Positions 1-11,790 of a stretch of DNA of 64,000 nucleotides are shown here, in pieces (within the stretch, counting starts at the first letter, position 1; the number at the start of each line of letters is the position of its first letter). Origin of the DNA: Spirogloea muscicola (Eukaryota; Streptophyta; Zygnematophyceae; Spirogloeales; Spirogloeaceae); NCBI GenBank assembly GCA_009602725.1, contig WELB01000004.1, positions 1,142,185 to 1,206,184 of the forward strand, in the 5' to 3' direction. The position numbers and the translations under genes were made by a program. The notes below the pieces were generated by a model. The model worked only from the letters and a program-made list of their open reading frames with translations, was not told the DNA's origin and searched no databases.

Positions 1-700
1 GCCCGGTCCGCCGCGCCCCGACGCGCCGGCGCTGTGGCCAGGCGCCCGCCCCCCGGCGCTTTACGACAAATCGCGCCGTCGCTAGGCCGCCCGGGCCGCC
101 CGGGATGCCTTGGGCGTGCGCTGGGCGGCCGACGAGGAAGTGCCACGTGGTCGCGGCCTGGTCGCGGGGCGGGTCACGCGGCGCCGCCCGGTGGGACCCC
201 CGCCCCGGTGCCTCCAGCTTTTGCGCCGAACCGCCACACGGCGAAACATCCTCCGCCGGCGCGGGGATGAAACCCCCATCCATCTCCCCCGCCGGCTCGG
301 CTGCCCCCCCCTCGTCCATCTGCCGCCCTCGTTTCAGCTGCTTTCGAATCCCCCTCCGGACAATTTTGTGAATCTCGTTCTGCATTCACAGCCCTCGATT
401 CACAGCCCTCGGTCCCCTTGGGGGTGCCATGTTCTCTTCTTTTTCCGTTCGTTTGCCGGGAGCCCCGGCCGCCTCGCGACTTCCTCGCGGGTGGCCATTT
501 TTGGCAGTGGCGCCACTTGGGCCCGCGCCTGCGACCCCACTTGTCGGCCCCTCGCGGCCCGCTTGTCCGGCTCGGCTCCCCGCCCTTTCTACTGCAGACA
601 AGCGGAAGCGGTTGGGCCGGGGAGCCCGACCGCCGCCTGGCGCGTTGCGCTGATCCCGTGCCGCTGTGCCCGCGTCGCTTTCTTCTCTTCATGAGAGTGC
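1..700. other. GC-rich stretch without a recognisable gene
   Basis: Very GC-rich DNA that is open in several frames on both strands. None of the translations shows a domain, a conserved motif or a convincing exon-intron pattern. The overlapping long frames are what high GC content alone would give. It may be the flank of a gene lying outside the window. Confidence 0.5.
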
Positions 701-800
701 TCAATTATGTCTCTGGCTCTCGTACTGTGTTCATTCTATTTTGGGCTGGCTTTTCAGCCCCTATCCTCAATGGGCGAGCACTTTCTCCTTCAGACCTTGT
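700..800 (+). repeat. Hairpin repeat module (GGGCTGG...CAGCCC)
   Basis: Contains GGGCTGG, a short T-rich loop and CAGCCC at about 743-760, followed by a conserved downstream segment reading CTATCCTCAATGGGCGAGC. The same unit recurs, for instance at 24241 (reverse), 55737 and 59553. The two arms form a 6-8 bp stem with a loop of about 4-5 bases. It belongs to the dispersed family described under 55200-59760. Confidence 0.8.
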
Positions 801-2420
801 CCACTTGGACGAAATTTGTGTTTAGACTTGCGCTTTTTGGCAACTTGGTCCATTATTTCCGGCTGGCTTCTGGCTGGCTGTCGGAGATGGGCTTCTTCTG
901 CCAAGGTTGGGCCGCCAAGGTGCTCTGGAATGGGAGCGATGGCGTTGACCTCCCCGAATCGCCTACTTAGTCACAAGCGAGCAGCAAGTTTAAAAGCTCT
1001 GTAGATTGCTCACAATATGTCTGTGGTTGGTGAGACATTATTACACTTGTCAACCAGGAACGGTCACTTAGAGTGGACATTGCCTCCTAACACCTTCTTT
1101 GGAAGCAAGCACAGAGATAACCAAGGTCCTTACCATCCAAGTATCCTTGTCGTTGACCAGAGAAGCACTTCTTCATCCTTTAGCGCAACCTCTGGGCAAG
1201 ATCCTTCACCTTATGCTGCTGCGCCCCTGAAAGCCCTGTAATCGAGTAGGTCGATAGACCGGTCACAATCAATGGGACGGGCTGCAGTGCCGTGAACAAC
1301 AGCGACCGTAGCACTAAAGACAGTCATGGAGACAGACAAGTGTCAGCTAGCAAAGGAGGTAAGCCGTCCCCGCAATGAGCTTGTATATAAAGTACCTATC
1401 TTGTTGGAAGCAAAAAGACCAATGAAGAAAGTACACTTGCTTAACCCCAACAAGCGACCGTGACAGAAAATCTCATCAACCAAGTTGGCAAGCTATGTGA
1501 GTAAATCGGCAGCCACGCATGTCCGTTGATGTTCTGTTGAACGATATTGAATCACGCTATAGCACCCCACCAAAGCAGGTCCATCCTCAGTATAAGTACA
1601 TGCGAAATGCACTCAATGGAGCTGTTTCAGCACCATGACGCTTGGGTATGTCACAGTCATTCCAGCAGGGCCAACAGGAATGGGCGTGGCCAGTAGTGCA
1701 TTTCGTGCATGCCATTATAAACATGTATGGGGGGATGCTTGCGCACCTTTCAGCTGTATACATCATGGCATCAGCGTAGCACCTCCGAATAGAAGGTTCA
1801 TATTGCGTGAAGAAAGATGCTCGTGCGACTTGCGACAAGTCAAAGGTGGGCGTGTGGCCGGAAGGGCCAGCTAGCTTTAGCCGCCAGGTTTAGCTCCTTC
1901 AATTGCAAGCAGCGCACCCGATTACTGCATTAGTCCCATGTGATCGTATCATGCCACGCAATTTGTCACGTCACGACCTCCGCCCAGGCTGTCTTGCAGG
2001 CCATCCATGCCTTGCCATGGTAAGCTGATCCACCGCTCAGATGAGCATATCTAAGCCAGAGCGTCATCTTGTACTACTTCTGCCTTGAAAGTGCCTGTAC
2101 CTATGCAGTCCGTCAATTGAGCCTGATGCAACCTCCTCTGTCGTCCAAAGCTGGGTCACACCAGCTACTATTTTATGTCCTTGTTGCACAGGTCGCCACA
2201 AATGGTCGCCGCGGACTGCCACATGCATGATTTGCACTACATATGGTATTTACTAGCAGAGTAATGCTACAAATGTCAACATGAAAATCACAATAGAAGG
2301 CCCCTTTCTGCTTCTACCTGCACGTCATGTCAGCATCTTGCTGTACAATGACTATAACCTCGCTGAGTCCAGTGGTATCTGCTGGGTCTGAAGAGTCGAA
2401 CGAGATAGACAGAGAAGGCG
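800..2420. other. Intergenic, nothing recognised
   Basis: Mixed-composition DNA with only short frames. I see no protein motif, no RNA gene and no clear repeat structure here. It could hold untranslated or regulatory sequence of a neighbouring gene, but nothing in the bases shows this. Confidence 0.4.
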
Positions 2421-2429
2421 CGCGGAGCA

Positions 2430-3600
2430 CATAATATGAAGGCGAGGCCAAGCCGAGCATATGCAGTGTTCAAAATTCACGACTTGTCCGTGTGCCGGTG
2501 CGGGTCACAGCCCGCCTTTGCACTCCTTCGCTTGACAGTGTACTGGCTTGGCTTGGCCTTCAACTTTTGCATACAGTGCGCTCTCTCTTTCTTCTTCAGC
2601 TCCTGAACACCTTGTCCATAAGCGATTCGGCTGGCCTCTCACGGTCAACACTCCTTTGAAAACTGCTCACTCTTTGAGGGGCTTGAGGGTATATACGTGT
2701 CTTGAGTGACAGCGGGCCAGAGCGGGTCAAATGCATAAGCAGGCATATCTTCTACAAGTCTGCGAAGGCGGCGGCTATGTTGACCCGCTTCGTAGCTGTG
2801 GGTAAGCACCTGAAGGTTACTAACGGATGTCCGATCAGGATGGCAGGTTCCACAAGGGTACTGCCGCCGAGCCAACAGAGTGGTGCAATGGCGGGACCGC
2901 CGGCCCCCACAATGCATCTTGCCTTGGCGCCTTGGCGCAGATATTCTAGGACTGGCCACCGTCCCCATTTAAAGAGCTCTTCAACATGGGACGGTTTCCA
3001 CTTCTGATCCTGGGTTCTGAAGTCCCCCTTCAGCCGGCTCTTGCACTGTTACCTTAGCCCAACTTAGCGTAGGGCTCCGCTTCATGAAGCCCCACTCTTG
3101 CACTAGCTTTTGCCTGATCAGTGTATTGGCCTTATTTGGCCTCTCTTTCATTCCATGCGCACTGCCCATCTTCTTATTTCTGATCTCTCTCACCTGACTT
3201 CCTACTTGCTGACACCAGGGTACTGGGAAGGCCGCCTTGCCCAGCCTGCGACTCCGCCTTGGAAAGCAAGCTCTTCCTATGTAGGTGAGCTCTGCCTGAC
3301 GTAGCTGCCCTCCAACTCCAGTGTGTGCTGGCTCGGCTGGCTTTCACATCCGCCCATGTATGGGCACCTTTTCCGGCTCCTCCAGAAATTGTAGTATTGT
3401 GGGTTGGCTTTTCACAGCCCTCGCCCCCTTTGTAAGAGCTGCTTCTCTGATGTATGAGCAGCCGCATCCTTTCCGATGCTAGTGGTGGAACGCTCTTCTG
3501 ATAGACGAGTTCCTTAAGCTCCCGGACGACCTGTTTAGCACAGCACCGCGTCATGACCTCGGTCCCCCCTCCACCCTTGGCTTGGCCGGCATCTGCCAGT
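2430..3600. repeat. Repeat-derived DNA (dispersed short modules)
   Basis: Pieces of the window-wide modules occur here. About 3100-3175 reads CACTAGCTTTTGCCTG, then a segment ending in CATGCGCACTGCCC, and closely resembles 63100-63170. About 3340-3450 holds two degenerate hairpin units followed by CTCGCCCCCTTTG, as at 56740. No coding function is apparent. I infer decayed LINE-tail or SINE-like fragments. Confidence 0.6.
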
Positions 3601-4031
3601 GGAGTGTGGTCGAAGTGCAGACTATGAGATCGCTCTGGCTGCGCACATGCTGAGGTGTGCTAAGAGAGGTGAGCCCATGGCCTCCACAACTTACTCAGAG
3701 ACGTCATGTTTGTTTGTGCGCGAGGCGGGGTAACACCCGGCAAAGGAGGTGTCGGGCATCATGCCAGTCTCCGACAAGCCATACGTGCGGCGTCTGGACG
3801 TGGTCTGACACCCCCCCGAGCGGTCGGCCTCGCCTGCTCCTGGACGTTGTACCTGACGACGCATTCAAAGCTGGAGCACCCACGTCAAATGCGCCTGGCT
3901 GGGCAACGGAGCTCAGTGCGGAGTTCCGGGCACCAGCGACCCGCGACCCGCGCCGCCTAGGGCCCGCGCGGCGGCGCCAGCGGCGGAGGCCGAGGCGGCA
4001 GCGGAGCCATGACCGGGCGAGCGAGGCGGTC

Positions 4032-5465
4032 ATGCGCGTCGCCGCGCCGCGCGGCGGCAACCTCGTCGAGGTCGTTGCGCGCGTCCCTCTGCCGCCGCCG
4101 TCGCCGCCGCCGCCGCTACCTCCGCCGCCATGGCCAGCCTCCGCGCTCGACGGCGCCCCAATGGGTCCCTGAGCCCTGACTCCTAAGCTCTGAACCCTAA
4201 TCCTACCCCTAATCCTTAAAACCTGAACTGCCGCGGGGCGCAGGTGGAGGGCGCAGACGGCCGAACCACGCTCGCGCTGCTGCCGGCCAAGTTCCGCAAG
4301 CTCCTCTGGCTCAAGCGCGGTGCGTGTGCTCAGCTCAGGCCCCCGACATTGAACTCTAGACCTCCTCATCCCACGTGTGCTCAGACCCTCTCGCCTCTCC
4401 ACGCTGTACCCTTTGCATCAAATCCTCCACATTACATCCTTAAACCCTACGTCCTGTGTCCACTTCCTGTAACTCTACAGCCTGATCACCACCAGATCAC
4501 CCCGCCACAGCACACGAATCCAAGAGCGGCACGCGCCTGCAGCCGGCTGTGGTCACAACTTTCTCTGGATGAGTGTAGCCGCAGCACCGGCCACGCCAGA
4601 CCCACTTGAACCCCTGCTGTTCGAGTAGCGCTGCTGGCTGTCAGGCCGGCTGGCGCATCCTTTCCCCATACTAAATGTTTTCCAGAGGATATTGGTCGCA
4701 ACCTCAACTCCGCTCGGAACTTGCCTGCAGGCAACTATGTGATCGTGGACATTGGAGAGCGTGAGCGTGTGGAGGCAGACGGTGGCAAGGTCACAGGCAC
4801 AATCATGCACGTCCTGTACAGTGACCACGTGCGCTGGCTCCAAGCAGCCCAGCTCTGGTTGGTCCCCACTCCCCACATTTGCACGGCTTCAAAGGCCAAT
4901 GGAGGCTTAAGCGTTCTGCTTCACAATTGCCATTGGAGCTGAATCACAGCTTAGGGTATTTTTACTCTGTCTGGGTCATCATCCAGGCTCAGCAAGACTT
5001 AATGGGCAGGTTGGCTGTTATGGACGGATGATTGCGGAAGAACGCTGAGGGCTGCTAGATTGCCTTGAGTTGTGCAGGCCTGCGGCCTTCGCCAGCCCCC
5101 CAATGCCGCCAGTGTCCTTGGAGGAGGCCGGCTCCCATGTCAATGAGCAGGCTACACTTGCTTCTCACGAGCCTCTGCATACGTCAAAAGCAGCAGAAGG
5201 CCAGGCTGCGGAGACTAGCAGAGTGGATGCTTTGGGTGCAGTGCAGCCTCAAGCAGTGAGCTGCAAGCAGCACGGTGCCGCAAATGGCCATTGCTTGCAT
5301 TCCACCAGGGACGAGCACGAGAAGGAGGGCGAGGATGAGGTGGAGGATGAAGATGATGAAGAGGACGACCTCCTGCCCTTGGAGGCTAACTGCAATCGAA
5401 TCAGAGGCCCACACAGCCAGCTGCAAGATCAAGAGTCCAGCTCCGACAGCGACGAGTTTGGATGA
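4032..5465 (+). CDS. EIF1AD: EIF1AD-like protein (eIF-1A domain-containing, S1-type OB fold)
   Basis: Predicted RNA-binding protein of the EIF1AD family, nuclear in animals. Four exons fit with matching phases: 4032-4070, 4244-4319, 4731-4857 and 5078-5465, giving about 209 residues. The first exon has GGNLVE, the family's start of the S1/OB barrel. The second has ALLPAKFRKLLWLKRG, the basic strand pair shared with eIF1A. The third has YVIVDIGERE and DHVRWLQ, and the third-fourth junction gives WPAAF as in family members. The fourth exon is acidic and ends with LPLEANCNRIR and SSSDSDEFG, like the plant C-terminus. The ATG at 4032 sits right at the domain edge. The frame is open upstream to 3657, so a longer N-terminus or an upstream exon is possible. 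It converges with NOC2, whose stop lies 143 bp away. Confidence 0.88.
4185..4232 (+). repeat. Degenerate CCCTAA-like tract in EIF1AD intron 1
   Basis: A run of imperfect CCCTAA/CCCTGA units (GAACCCTAATCC, CCCCTAATCC) lies just before the acceptor at 4243. It resembles plant telomere repeat sequence but is degenerate. Similar tracts occur at 9160-9270 and 21084-21115. Confidence 0.6.
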
Positions 5466-5607
5466 CAGTCGACGAATTGGTGCAAAATTTATGCTGCTTG
5501 GGCATCTTGTCATGCGATGCAACAGTAAAAGTTGCCCAGCCATTACTTTAACCAACTACTGGTCGCTCAATTGCCATTTAAGTCTCCTTTGGATGCCACC
5601 ACAAAGA

Positions 5608-8600
5608 TCAGTCACGCCTGCTACGCTTGTCAGTCCTGCCGCGGGCCCCTCCCCGCCCTCTGCCCCTGCTGCCACCGCCTCCTCCCCGTCCTGGCCCGCG
5701 GTCACCAGCAGCCCCGCGCTTTCGCTTGGTGCCTCTGCCGCCCCGACTGCCAGGAGACCTGCCGGTGAAGCCGTTGGACAAGCCTTTAGCGTGGGCAGGC
5801 TTTCTGCCTCCTCGCCTCCCCTTGGTGTCGTCCTCGGGCTCCTTGCCACCAACCTTGACACCATCGGCATCCTGCTCGTCCTCGTCCTCGTCCTCCTCGT
5901 CGTCAGAGATGATGAGGGCTTCCACCACATCCTCGTCCTCAGACACCACAGGCCTGCCGTTGCTTGCAGTCTTCTGCTTGGCCCTGCCACAGCACATGTG
6001 CAAGCAGTAACTTTGGACCTCTGCCGTCTCAGCAACCCATGCCGAAAGAGCCCTTACGAGCATGCCTAATTGTTATCCACACAGGACTTAACGAGTATAG
6101 ATTTAGGATAAGGTCGTTATCAGATGCACTTCAAGGTCACAGCCCGCCCAATGATTTGAACACTCCGGCTTGCGCGATTGGCAGTGAAGTGGCTCACTCC
6201 TGAGGAAGCCACTCTGTGCTGAACGCCGCCTGGCCCTCAGTGTCCTCCATGTCAATAGCAACGGTCTCCCCTTCCGCCGGCTTCCGCTGTCTGTCCGGTA
6301 GTTCTTCTGCTTCTGTAGCTTGAAGTTGATCTTTTGTGTGCCGCTTCTCGCGTCGAACCTCCACACTGAGAGAGTTCCAATGTTCGACAAGCGGTGCCCT
6401 TTTCAGCATGATTCTAAGACTGGCTGAGGACACTTCATTGTCATCGCCGCTTGAGCTCCTGCTGGCCTACTTATGTAAGACATACACAGGAGCACAGCCA
6501 AAATCTCATCTCGAGCAACCACTTCTGAGCTCCTTCACATTCGCTCATTCAACCCTCTCTCAAATTTTCGAAGTTTTCGAAGTTTTCCAGTCAATTGTGG
6601 ACATTGACCGAATAGGATAATGATCGGACCTGGAAGACGAGAGGCTGGAGCGCCGCCGCTGCGCTTGCTCCTTCAGCTGCGTGGCGTAGATGACCAGGGT
6701 GCTCCTTCCCTTATCGCGCTCATCCTGCATCAAGTTGCATCAGTAGACAACATATACGCCTTCAAGGCCACAACATAGTGTACTCAATGAGCAAAACCAC
6801 CATGCGAGCAAAGGAGTAAGCCCTCTTGTATACTTTATAAGACTGGATCTTGCTCGGATGCACAAACACCGAGTTCGTTCTTGAATGAATCAAATACAGC
6901 AACTTGTCCCCTTGTTTGACCAAGGCCACAACAAACTTGCCTGCAGAAAGGCCTTGGCAGACGCCAAGTCCTTGGGACCGAAGCTCACCCCGCTCCTTTT
7001 TCTTTCTACCATCTCGATGTTCCTCTCTATCTGAGGGCAGGAAGACAGAGGACCTCATCAGTCAGGTGTGACTTGTGTGACACATCCTACTTACAGGCAC
7101 GAGCAAGCACAAATGACTTGACATTTACATGGACATTTACATGATCAATGAGCTGCTTAGCCTGGCGCCGGAAGCGGTCCACAGTTGTCCCCTTCATGAA
7201 GCGCCGCAGCGAGATGAGTGGCACCAGGGCAAGCTCGGGAAACGCAATGGAGTACGCCCATTGCGCAAGGTGAGCAGCGAGGAGCTCCAAGGAGGTCGCC
7301 ACGCAGTCCTCCTGGTACGCCCTCGTGCGCAGCACCTGCTTCGACACCTGGATGCGTGCGGGAAGTGCCCCTGACATCACAAGGACTGTGATGACATAGC
7401 GTACTACTCATACGAAAACCTTTGAAGTCCACCGTTTTTAACGACTACGTGCAAGGCTGGTCCATGTACAAATGAAGGACAAATGGAGAAGGCAGCCCGT
7501 CACACTTGTTGAGATACACTAGAGGGCACTCGGGCAAATTACTCTTAGGACAAGATACAAGTCCATGGCCTTTCCTGCGCCGCCAGTGAGTGTCCTTGAG
7601 AGCTCCTTGGCCTGAAGTACATCCAGGAGGAGCGGCGCAACAGGAACAAGATGCCCGGAGCTCTCTGCCAGGCCGTCGAGGAGCCGAACGGCAGCAAGCC
7701 GGAGTGGGAAGTAGCGTGCTGTTGGGACAAGCTTTGCCACACCAGTGATGATCTGGCTCAGTGGATAGACCAGCGGCGCCAACGATGCTGCTGGCCCCTG
7801 CTGGCCGCCAGCCTTCATGGGGGCCGGCCGCCCGTGCGCTCGTAGGACCTGGGTCCATGCTGAAAGGCAGTTGAGATACTGCCAGTTGTATACGCTCTTG
7901 TATGCATCCTGCCATTACAATAGAATAGTAAATGAGAGAGGATCCAGAGGCAGGAGCGGGCCTGAGAAGGGTGTAGAGGCTACAAAGGGAATGCATGAAG
8001 GCCATGCGTTTTGCTGTTAAATTAAGCACATGAACTGGAACCCATAAGCAAGAGTTGAAGTGGACTCCTGCAAGTCTAAGGTGAACTATGGAAGCTGAAA
8101 AGAACTGGAGGTCCAAGGGTCCAGGCTGTGCTCAGCAGGCCCAACCTTGGTCTTCATCGTCAGCCCATTCCGGAGGATCATCGCGAGCTGGCGCACATGC
8201 ACAAAGGCGTGCTGGTACGACATCTCCCGGTCGAGGCCATAGAGCTCCACCAGGCACGTCGTCATGAATTCGATGCTCGGCAGCGTGGAAGCATTGACAA
8301 ACTTGGCATGCGCAGCAAAGGTCTTGTACGCGCCCCTGAGCGCGGCGTCGAGGTACTGCTCTGGGAGCTGGACGGCAAGCTGGCGGATGAACAGGATGGA
8401 GAGCACCGGCAGCGCACCCTCACCAGAGGCCCAGAAGTGCAGCACCAACTGCAACGGCAGTGAGGAGCAGCTTGTCAAGAGCAAGGTGGCAAAAGTACAG
8501 CTGTCCAGCATCCACAGTAAGCAACGTGCATCAAGCAAGCATGTGAGGACCTTCAGGAGCTTGCGGGCGAGCTTGGGGAAGGGCCCCAAGAGGGCGACGC

Positions 8601-11280
8601 TGGCAGTGAGCCGGCGCAGCGTGAAGCCGATCATCACGGTGTCAGTCATCTGGCCGAGGATGTGGAGCGCGTTGCCGAGGTACGAGCGAGCCAGCGGTTC
8701 AACGCGGTGCCACCGTGCACTCGTCTCGACCCCGCTGCTGCGGCCCGCCTCGGCGCTACCACGCCCCTGCCTCCTTGACTTGTCCCTCCGCTTCTTTTTG
8801 GAGCCTGCAGCACATTCTCGCATCTCCCAATTTCAGACCTCTGATTTCCAACTTCTTGGGCGCTTGAGTCTTGGTACGTGCTACATTACAATAAGCAGCT
8901 GCCTGATAAGTCAAAGAGAGTCAAGTACTAAGCGATTGCCACATAAGCAGTCGTTGTAGCTAGCCATGTACTGCCTCTCTGCAGACCAGGAAGACAGTGT
9001 GCATTCATTGCTTTATACTTACGTCTTCCATTCAGTGCATATGTGTTATTTAGAACTGTACTGTGAGCTAAGGCTTCTGAACCCGAGTTCAGCACAAAGT
9101 TGGGGGGCGTAAGGGGTGCTTGTATCGACAACGTACATCCGGATTAGAGAGCCCTGAAGAGAGAGCCCTAAACCCTGGTCAGAAAGCCCTAACCCAAACC
9201 CTTAACCCCTTATACTCTAAACTCTAACTCTACACCCTAAATCCAAAACACCCTAAAACCTAAGTCCTGTACCCTCAAGAAAGGCCAATTTTTGACGATC
9301 AAAAAGTGCAGAAAGCTTCTGGAATTTTTTGGCAGCACCTGTGACGGTGCTCTCGTCCCCCATGGGCCCCAGCATCGCCTGCAGGATTCCGTCCATCTCC
9401 CGCAGCACGAAAAGCATAACCTTGTTGAACACATGGCTGCTCGCGATGTTGAATGGTGAGCCTGCATCCTCCTCGCTGTCGCCATAGTGGCATGCCGCCC
9501 TGAATGCCCGCAGCAGTGACCGCGCCGCGCCGGCTGAGCGCTGTGGCGCCACCACAGCTGCGCACCATGCATCCACCTTTGCCGACGTCAACACCTCCTT
9601 GTCGCCCGCCACCTGCGCCCACCCACTTCCCTCCCCATCCTCCTCTCCATCCTCGCCCTCCTCATTGCTTGCATGCCGTGCCCGTGCGTCCTCCTCGCCA
9701 TCGTCTCCAGTTCCGCCCTGGCAACGCAGGAGGATGGACATCAGGTGTGCCCCACGGACTGGTGTAAGAGCCCTGCAGCAACGGAATCTCAACACTGGGG
9801 CAGAGAAAGCTCCTGTTATGCAATTGTCCAATACCATCTCCCAGGGACGACACATGGAGCGAGATAACGCGGTACATTAATCAGAGCATGGCTCAATGAG
9901 TAGGTCGAATACTTGCTCATTGCCATCTCCGCCCTCGTCCTCATCACCGTCTTTGTCCTCGTCCTCAAAGTCAAGCAGCTCAGCATCATTCTCCTGGAGG
10001 TATGCAAAGAATTCTGGGTCCTGCACACATTCCATTGCAGACTAAGATATGTGCAGCATGCCTGTCGCTGCCATCTTGGGTCAGGGTTTAAAATGACATG
10101 GAGTTCGACTCAAGAGGTAAAGGTGTAGACTTGAGAACGCTGAACTTGGGGCTAACTACAGGAGAACCACCAACTAAGGGTTGGTGGTCGCTGTAGGTTG
10201 CGAGTGCAGGGTGAAAGACCTTGGCTCGGAGTGCCTCCAGCTCCTCACGGTGCCGCTCAATCTCCGACCGCAGCCGGTGGTTCTCAGCCTCCACAGCACT
10301 GCTGATGGCACCCACGTCCTTGTCCTCTGGATCTGCTATATCAAGAGCCCGGAAAAAGTTGCATGCACGCTTCTGTCAGACTCCACGCGCAACATGCAAG
10401 CGGTGCATAAGCCAAGTCATGCAAGGTGGCGCCAGTCAAGGAGGCTGAGGGACCGGAACAGTGGCCAGCGGAGCCCCACCGTCCTCCTCCAGCCCCAGTG
10501 GCGTGATGTCGACCACGTTGTCTTCCTCCGCCGCGCTGCCGCTCCCCAACGCCACCGCCTCGTCGTCAAGCTCGTCGGCGTCCTCCTCCACCCCGCCGTC
10601 GCCGTCGCTGCCGCTCTCGATCCCATCTCCACCGTCATCTAAGTCCTCCAGCTCCTCCTCTTCATCGGCAACGCCGTCGCTTTCGCCCTCGCCGCCGTCG
10701 CCGTCGCCATGCTCCTCGTCGTCGTCGTCGTCCAGCAGAGTCCCGTCCATGAGCTCCTCGACCGTCATGTCCTCCACAGCCCTGTAGCATTGCACAACCG
10801 CGCGCGCAGCCATGAGAGCCGCAACCCACAGTCTCGGGGCGGCTCAGCATGGCCTGCCGCCACTACCGCCATCGCCGCCGCCCCCTCCGACGCTTACTTC
10901 CTCGAGCCAGCTGGCTTTGAGGCGCGGGGGACGGCAGCCACCGCCGGAACGGCCGCCGGGGCTCCATGGCCACCTGCAGCGCGCCATCGAAGGAAGCTCA
11001 GAATCGGCTCGCCATCTCACAAGCTTCGAGCTCATGGCGGCTTGCGCATCAGCCACTGCGAGCATCCACCAGGCCTTTGGCTGACATCCAACGCTCTAGC
11101 AGTCCATTCAGCCGCGGAGAATGAGAGGTCGAGGGTTCGAGCCGCCACACCATCGTGCGCGGCGGCGGGCGCGGCCCGGCGGCGCTGCGCGCGGATCTGC
11201 TTGTGGCGGCGGCGCGCCGCGAGCTCGCCGGCCAGGTGCTTGCGCACGAACTTGCGCGTGCCCTTGGGCGCCTTGCCCAT
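5608..11280 (-). CDS. NOC2: NOC2, nucleolar complex protein 2
   Basis: Ribosome biogenesis factor that pairs with NOC1 and NOC3 during assembly and export of the 60S pre-particle. Exons from the 5' side: 11280 to about 11100 (end unresolved), 10781-10480, 10332-10220, 10020-9913, 9717-9339, 8804-8551, 8448-8146, 7908-7543, 7347-7141, 7030-6941, 6724-6630, 6461-6198, 5983-5608. All junctions after the first agree in phase. The start MGKAPKGTRKFVRK matches the basic NOC2 N-terminus, followed by an acidic stretch beginning TVEELMDG and by DPEFFAYLQENDAELL. The core has PLVYPLSQIITGVAKLVPTA and YFPLR, VSKQVLRTRAYQEDCV and ERNIEMVERKR, all diagnostic. The last exon is an acidic then RGG-rich tail. 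The intron after 6941 uses a GC donor (CAG|GCAAGT). At about 950 residues plus exon 1 it is longer than usual, because of the low-complexity ends. Confidence 0.93.
9155..9275 (+). repeat. Degenerate CCCTAAA tract in a NOC2 intron
   Basis: About 120 bp of imperfect CCCTAAA, CCCTAACC and ACTCTAAAC units lie within the intron between the exons ending at 9339 and starting at 8804. They resemble an eroded interstitial block of plant-type telomere repeat. Confidence 0.7.
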
Positions 11281-11559
11281 GCCGCGCCGCGCGACGCGGC
11301 CGCCGCCGCAGGCCGCGGAGGCTGCGGCCAAGGGTCCGGGGGGCTCGGGGCTGGAAGAAAAGAATGGCAGATATGGTAATTAAATCAGCGGCTGTAAAGG
11401 CCGGCCAGTTGTATACAGATGGGCTGTCCATGAAAAACTTGTGGAGCCACAGGAAGTATTACGTATTTAGGGTTAGGGTGTAGCGAGCACCTGCCCCGGA
11501 ACCTCAAACCCCCGCCCCAAGATGGAGGAGCTGCAGACCCCGCGTCGTCATTGGCGTCA
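11281..11559. promoter_or_regulatory. Presumed 5' flank of NOC2
   Basis: About 280 bp between the NOC2 start and a dispersed GC-rich block. A TTAGGGTTAGGG tract sits at 11467-11478. Short telomere-like boxes are known near promoters of plant ribosome-biogenesis genes, so this could be a telo-box; that assignment is inference from its position. Confidence 0.35.
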
Positions 11560-11790
11560 GCGTCACCTGGCGCCACCCCCGTGCCTCGTCCGCGTCAGGC
11601 TGGTGGATGCACGTGGCGGCTCGAGAGAGCAACCGGTTACCACGTCGTCCGCGCGCCCGCCGCGTGGCCATGACGGCGGGTTAGCGGGATGCGCGCCGGT
11701 AAGCCCCCGGCTGCGCCCCGGAGCACGGGCCCGGGCCTTACCGGCGGGCCGTCACCGCTATCTTGCAGGTAAGCCGAGGGGGATTCCACC
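11555..11790 (+). repeat. GC-rich dispersed block, copy 1 (near NOC2 start)
   Basis: Shares a long interrupted match with 33715-33950: both contain GCCGCGTGGCC followed by TGACGGCGGGTTAGCGGG, then GCCCCGGAGCACGGGC, TTACCGGCGG, CACCGCTATCTT and CAGGTAAGCCGAGGGG in the same order and orientation. Copy 1 lies about 280 bp upstream of NOC2 and copy 2 just upstream of the CCX reading frame. It is not recognised as a known element. Confidence 0.75.

Noticed and set aside
11060-11165. A GGTTCGAGCC word suggesting a tRNA T-loop
   Set aside because: The flanking bases do not form a 5-bp T stem and no acceptor or anticodon stem fits; the segment overlaps the end of NOC2 exon 1.
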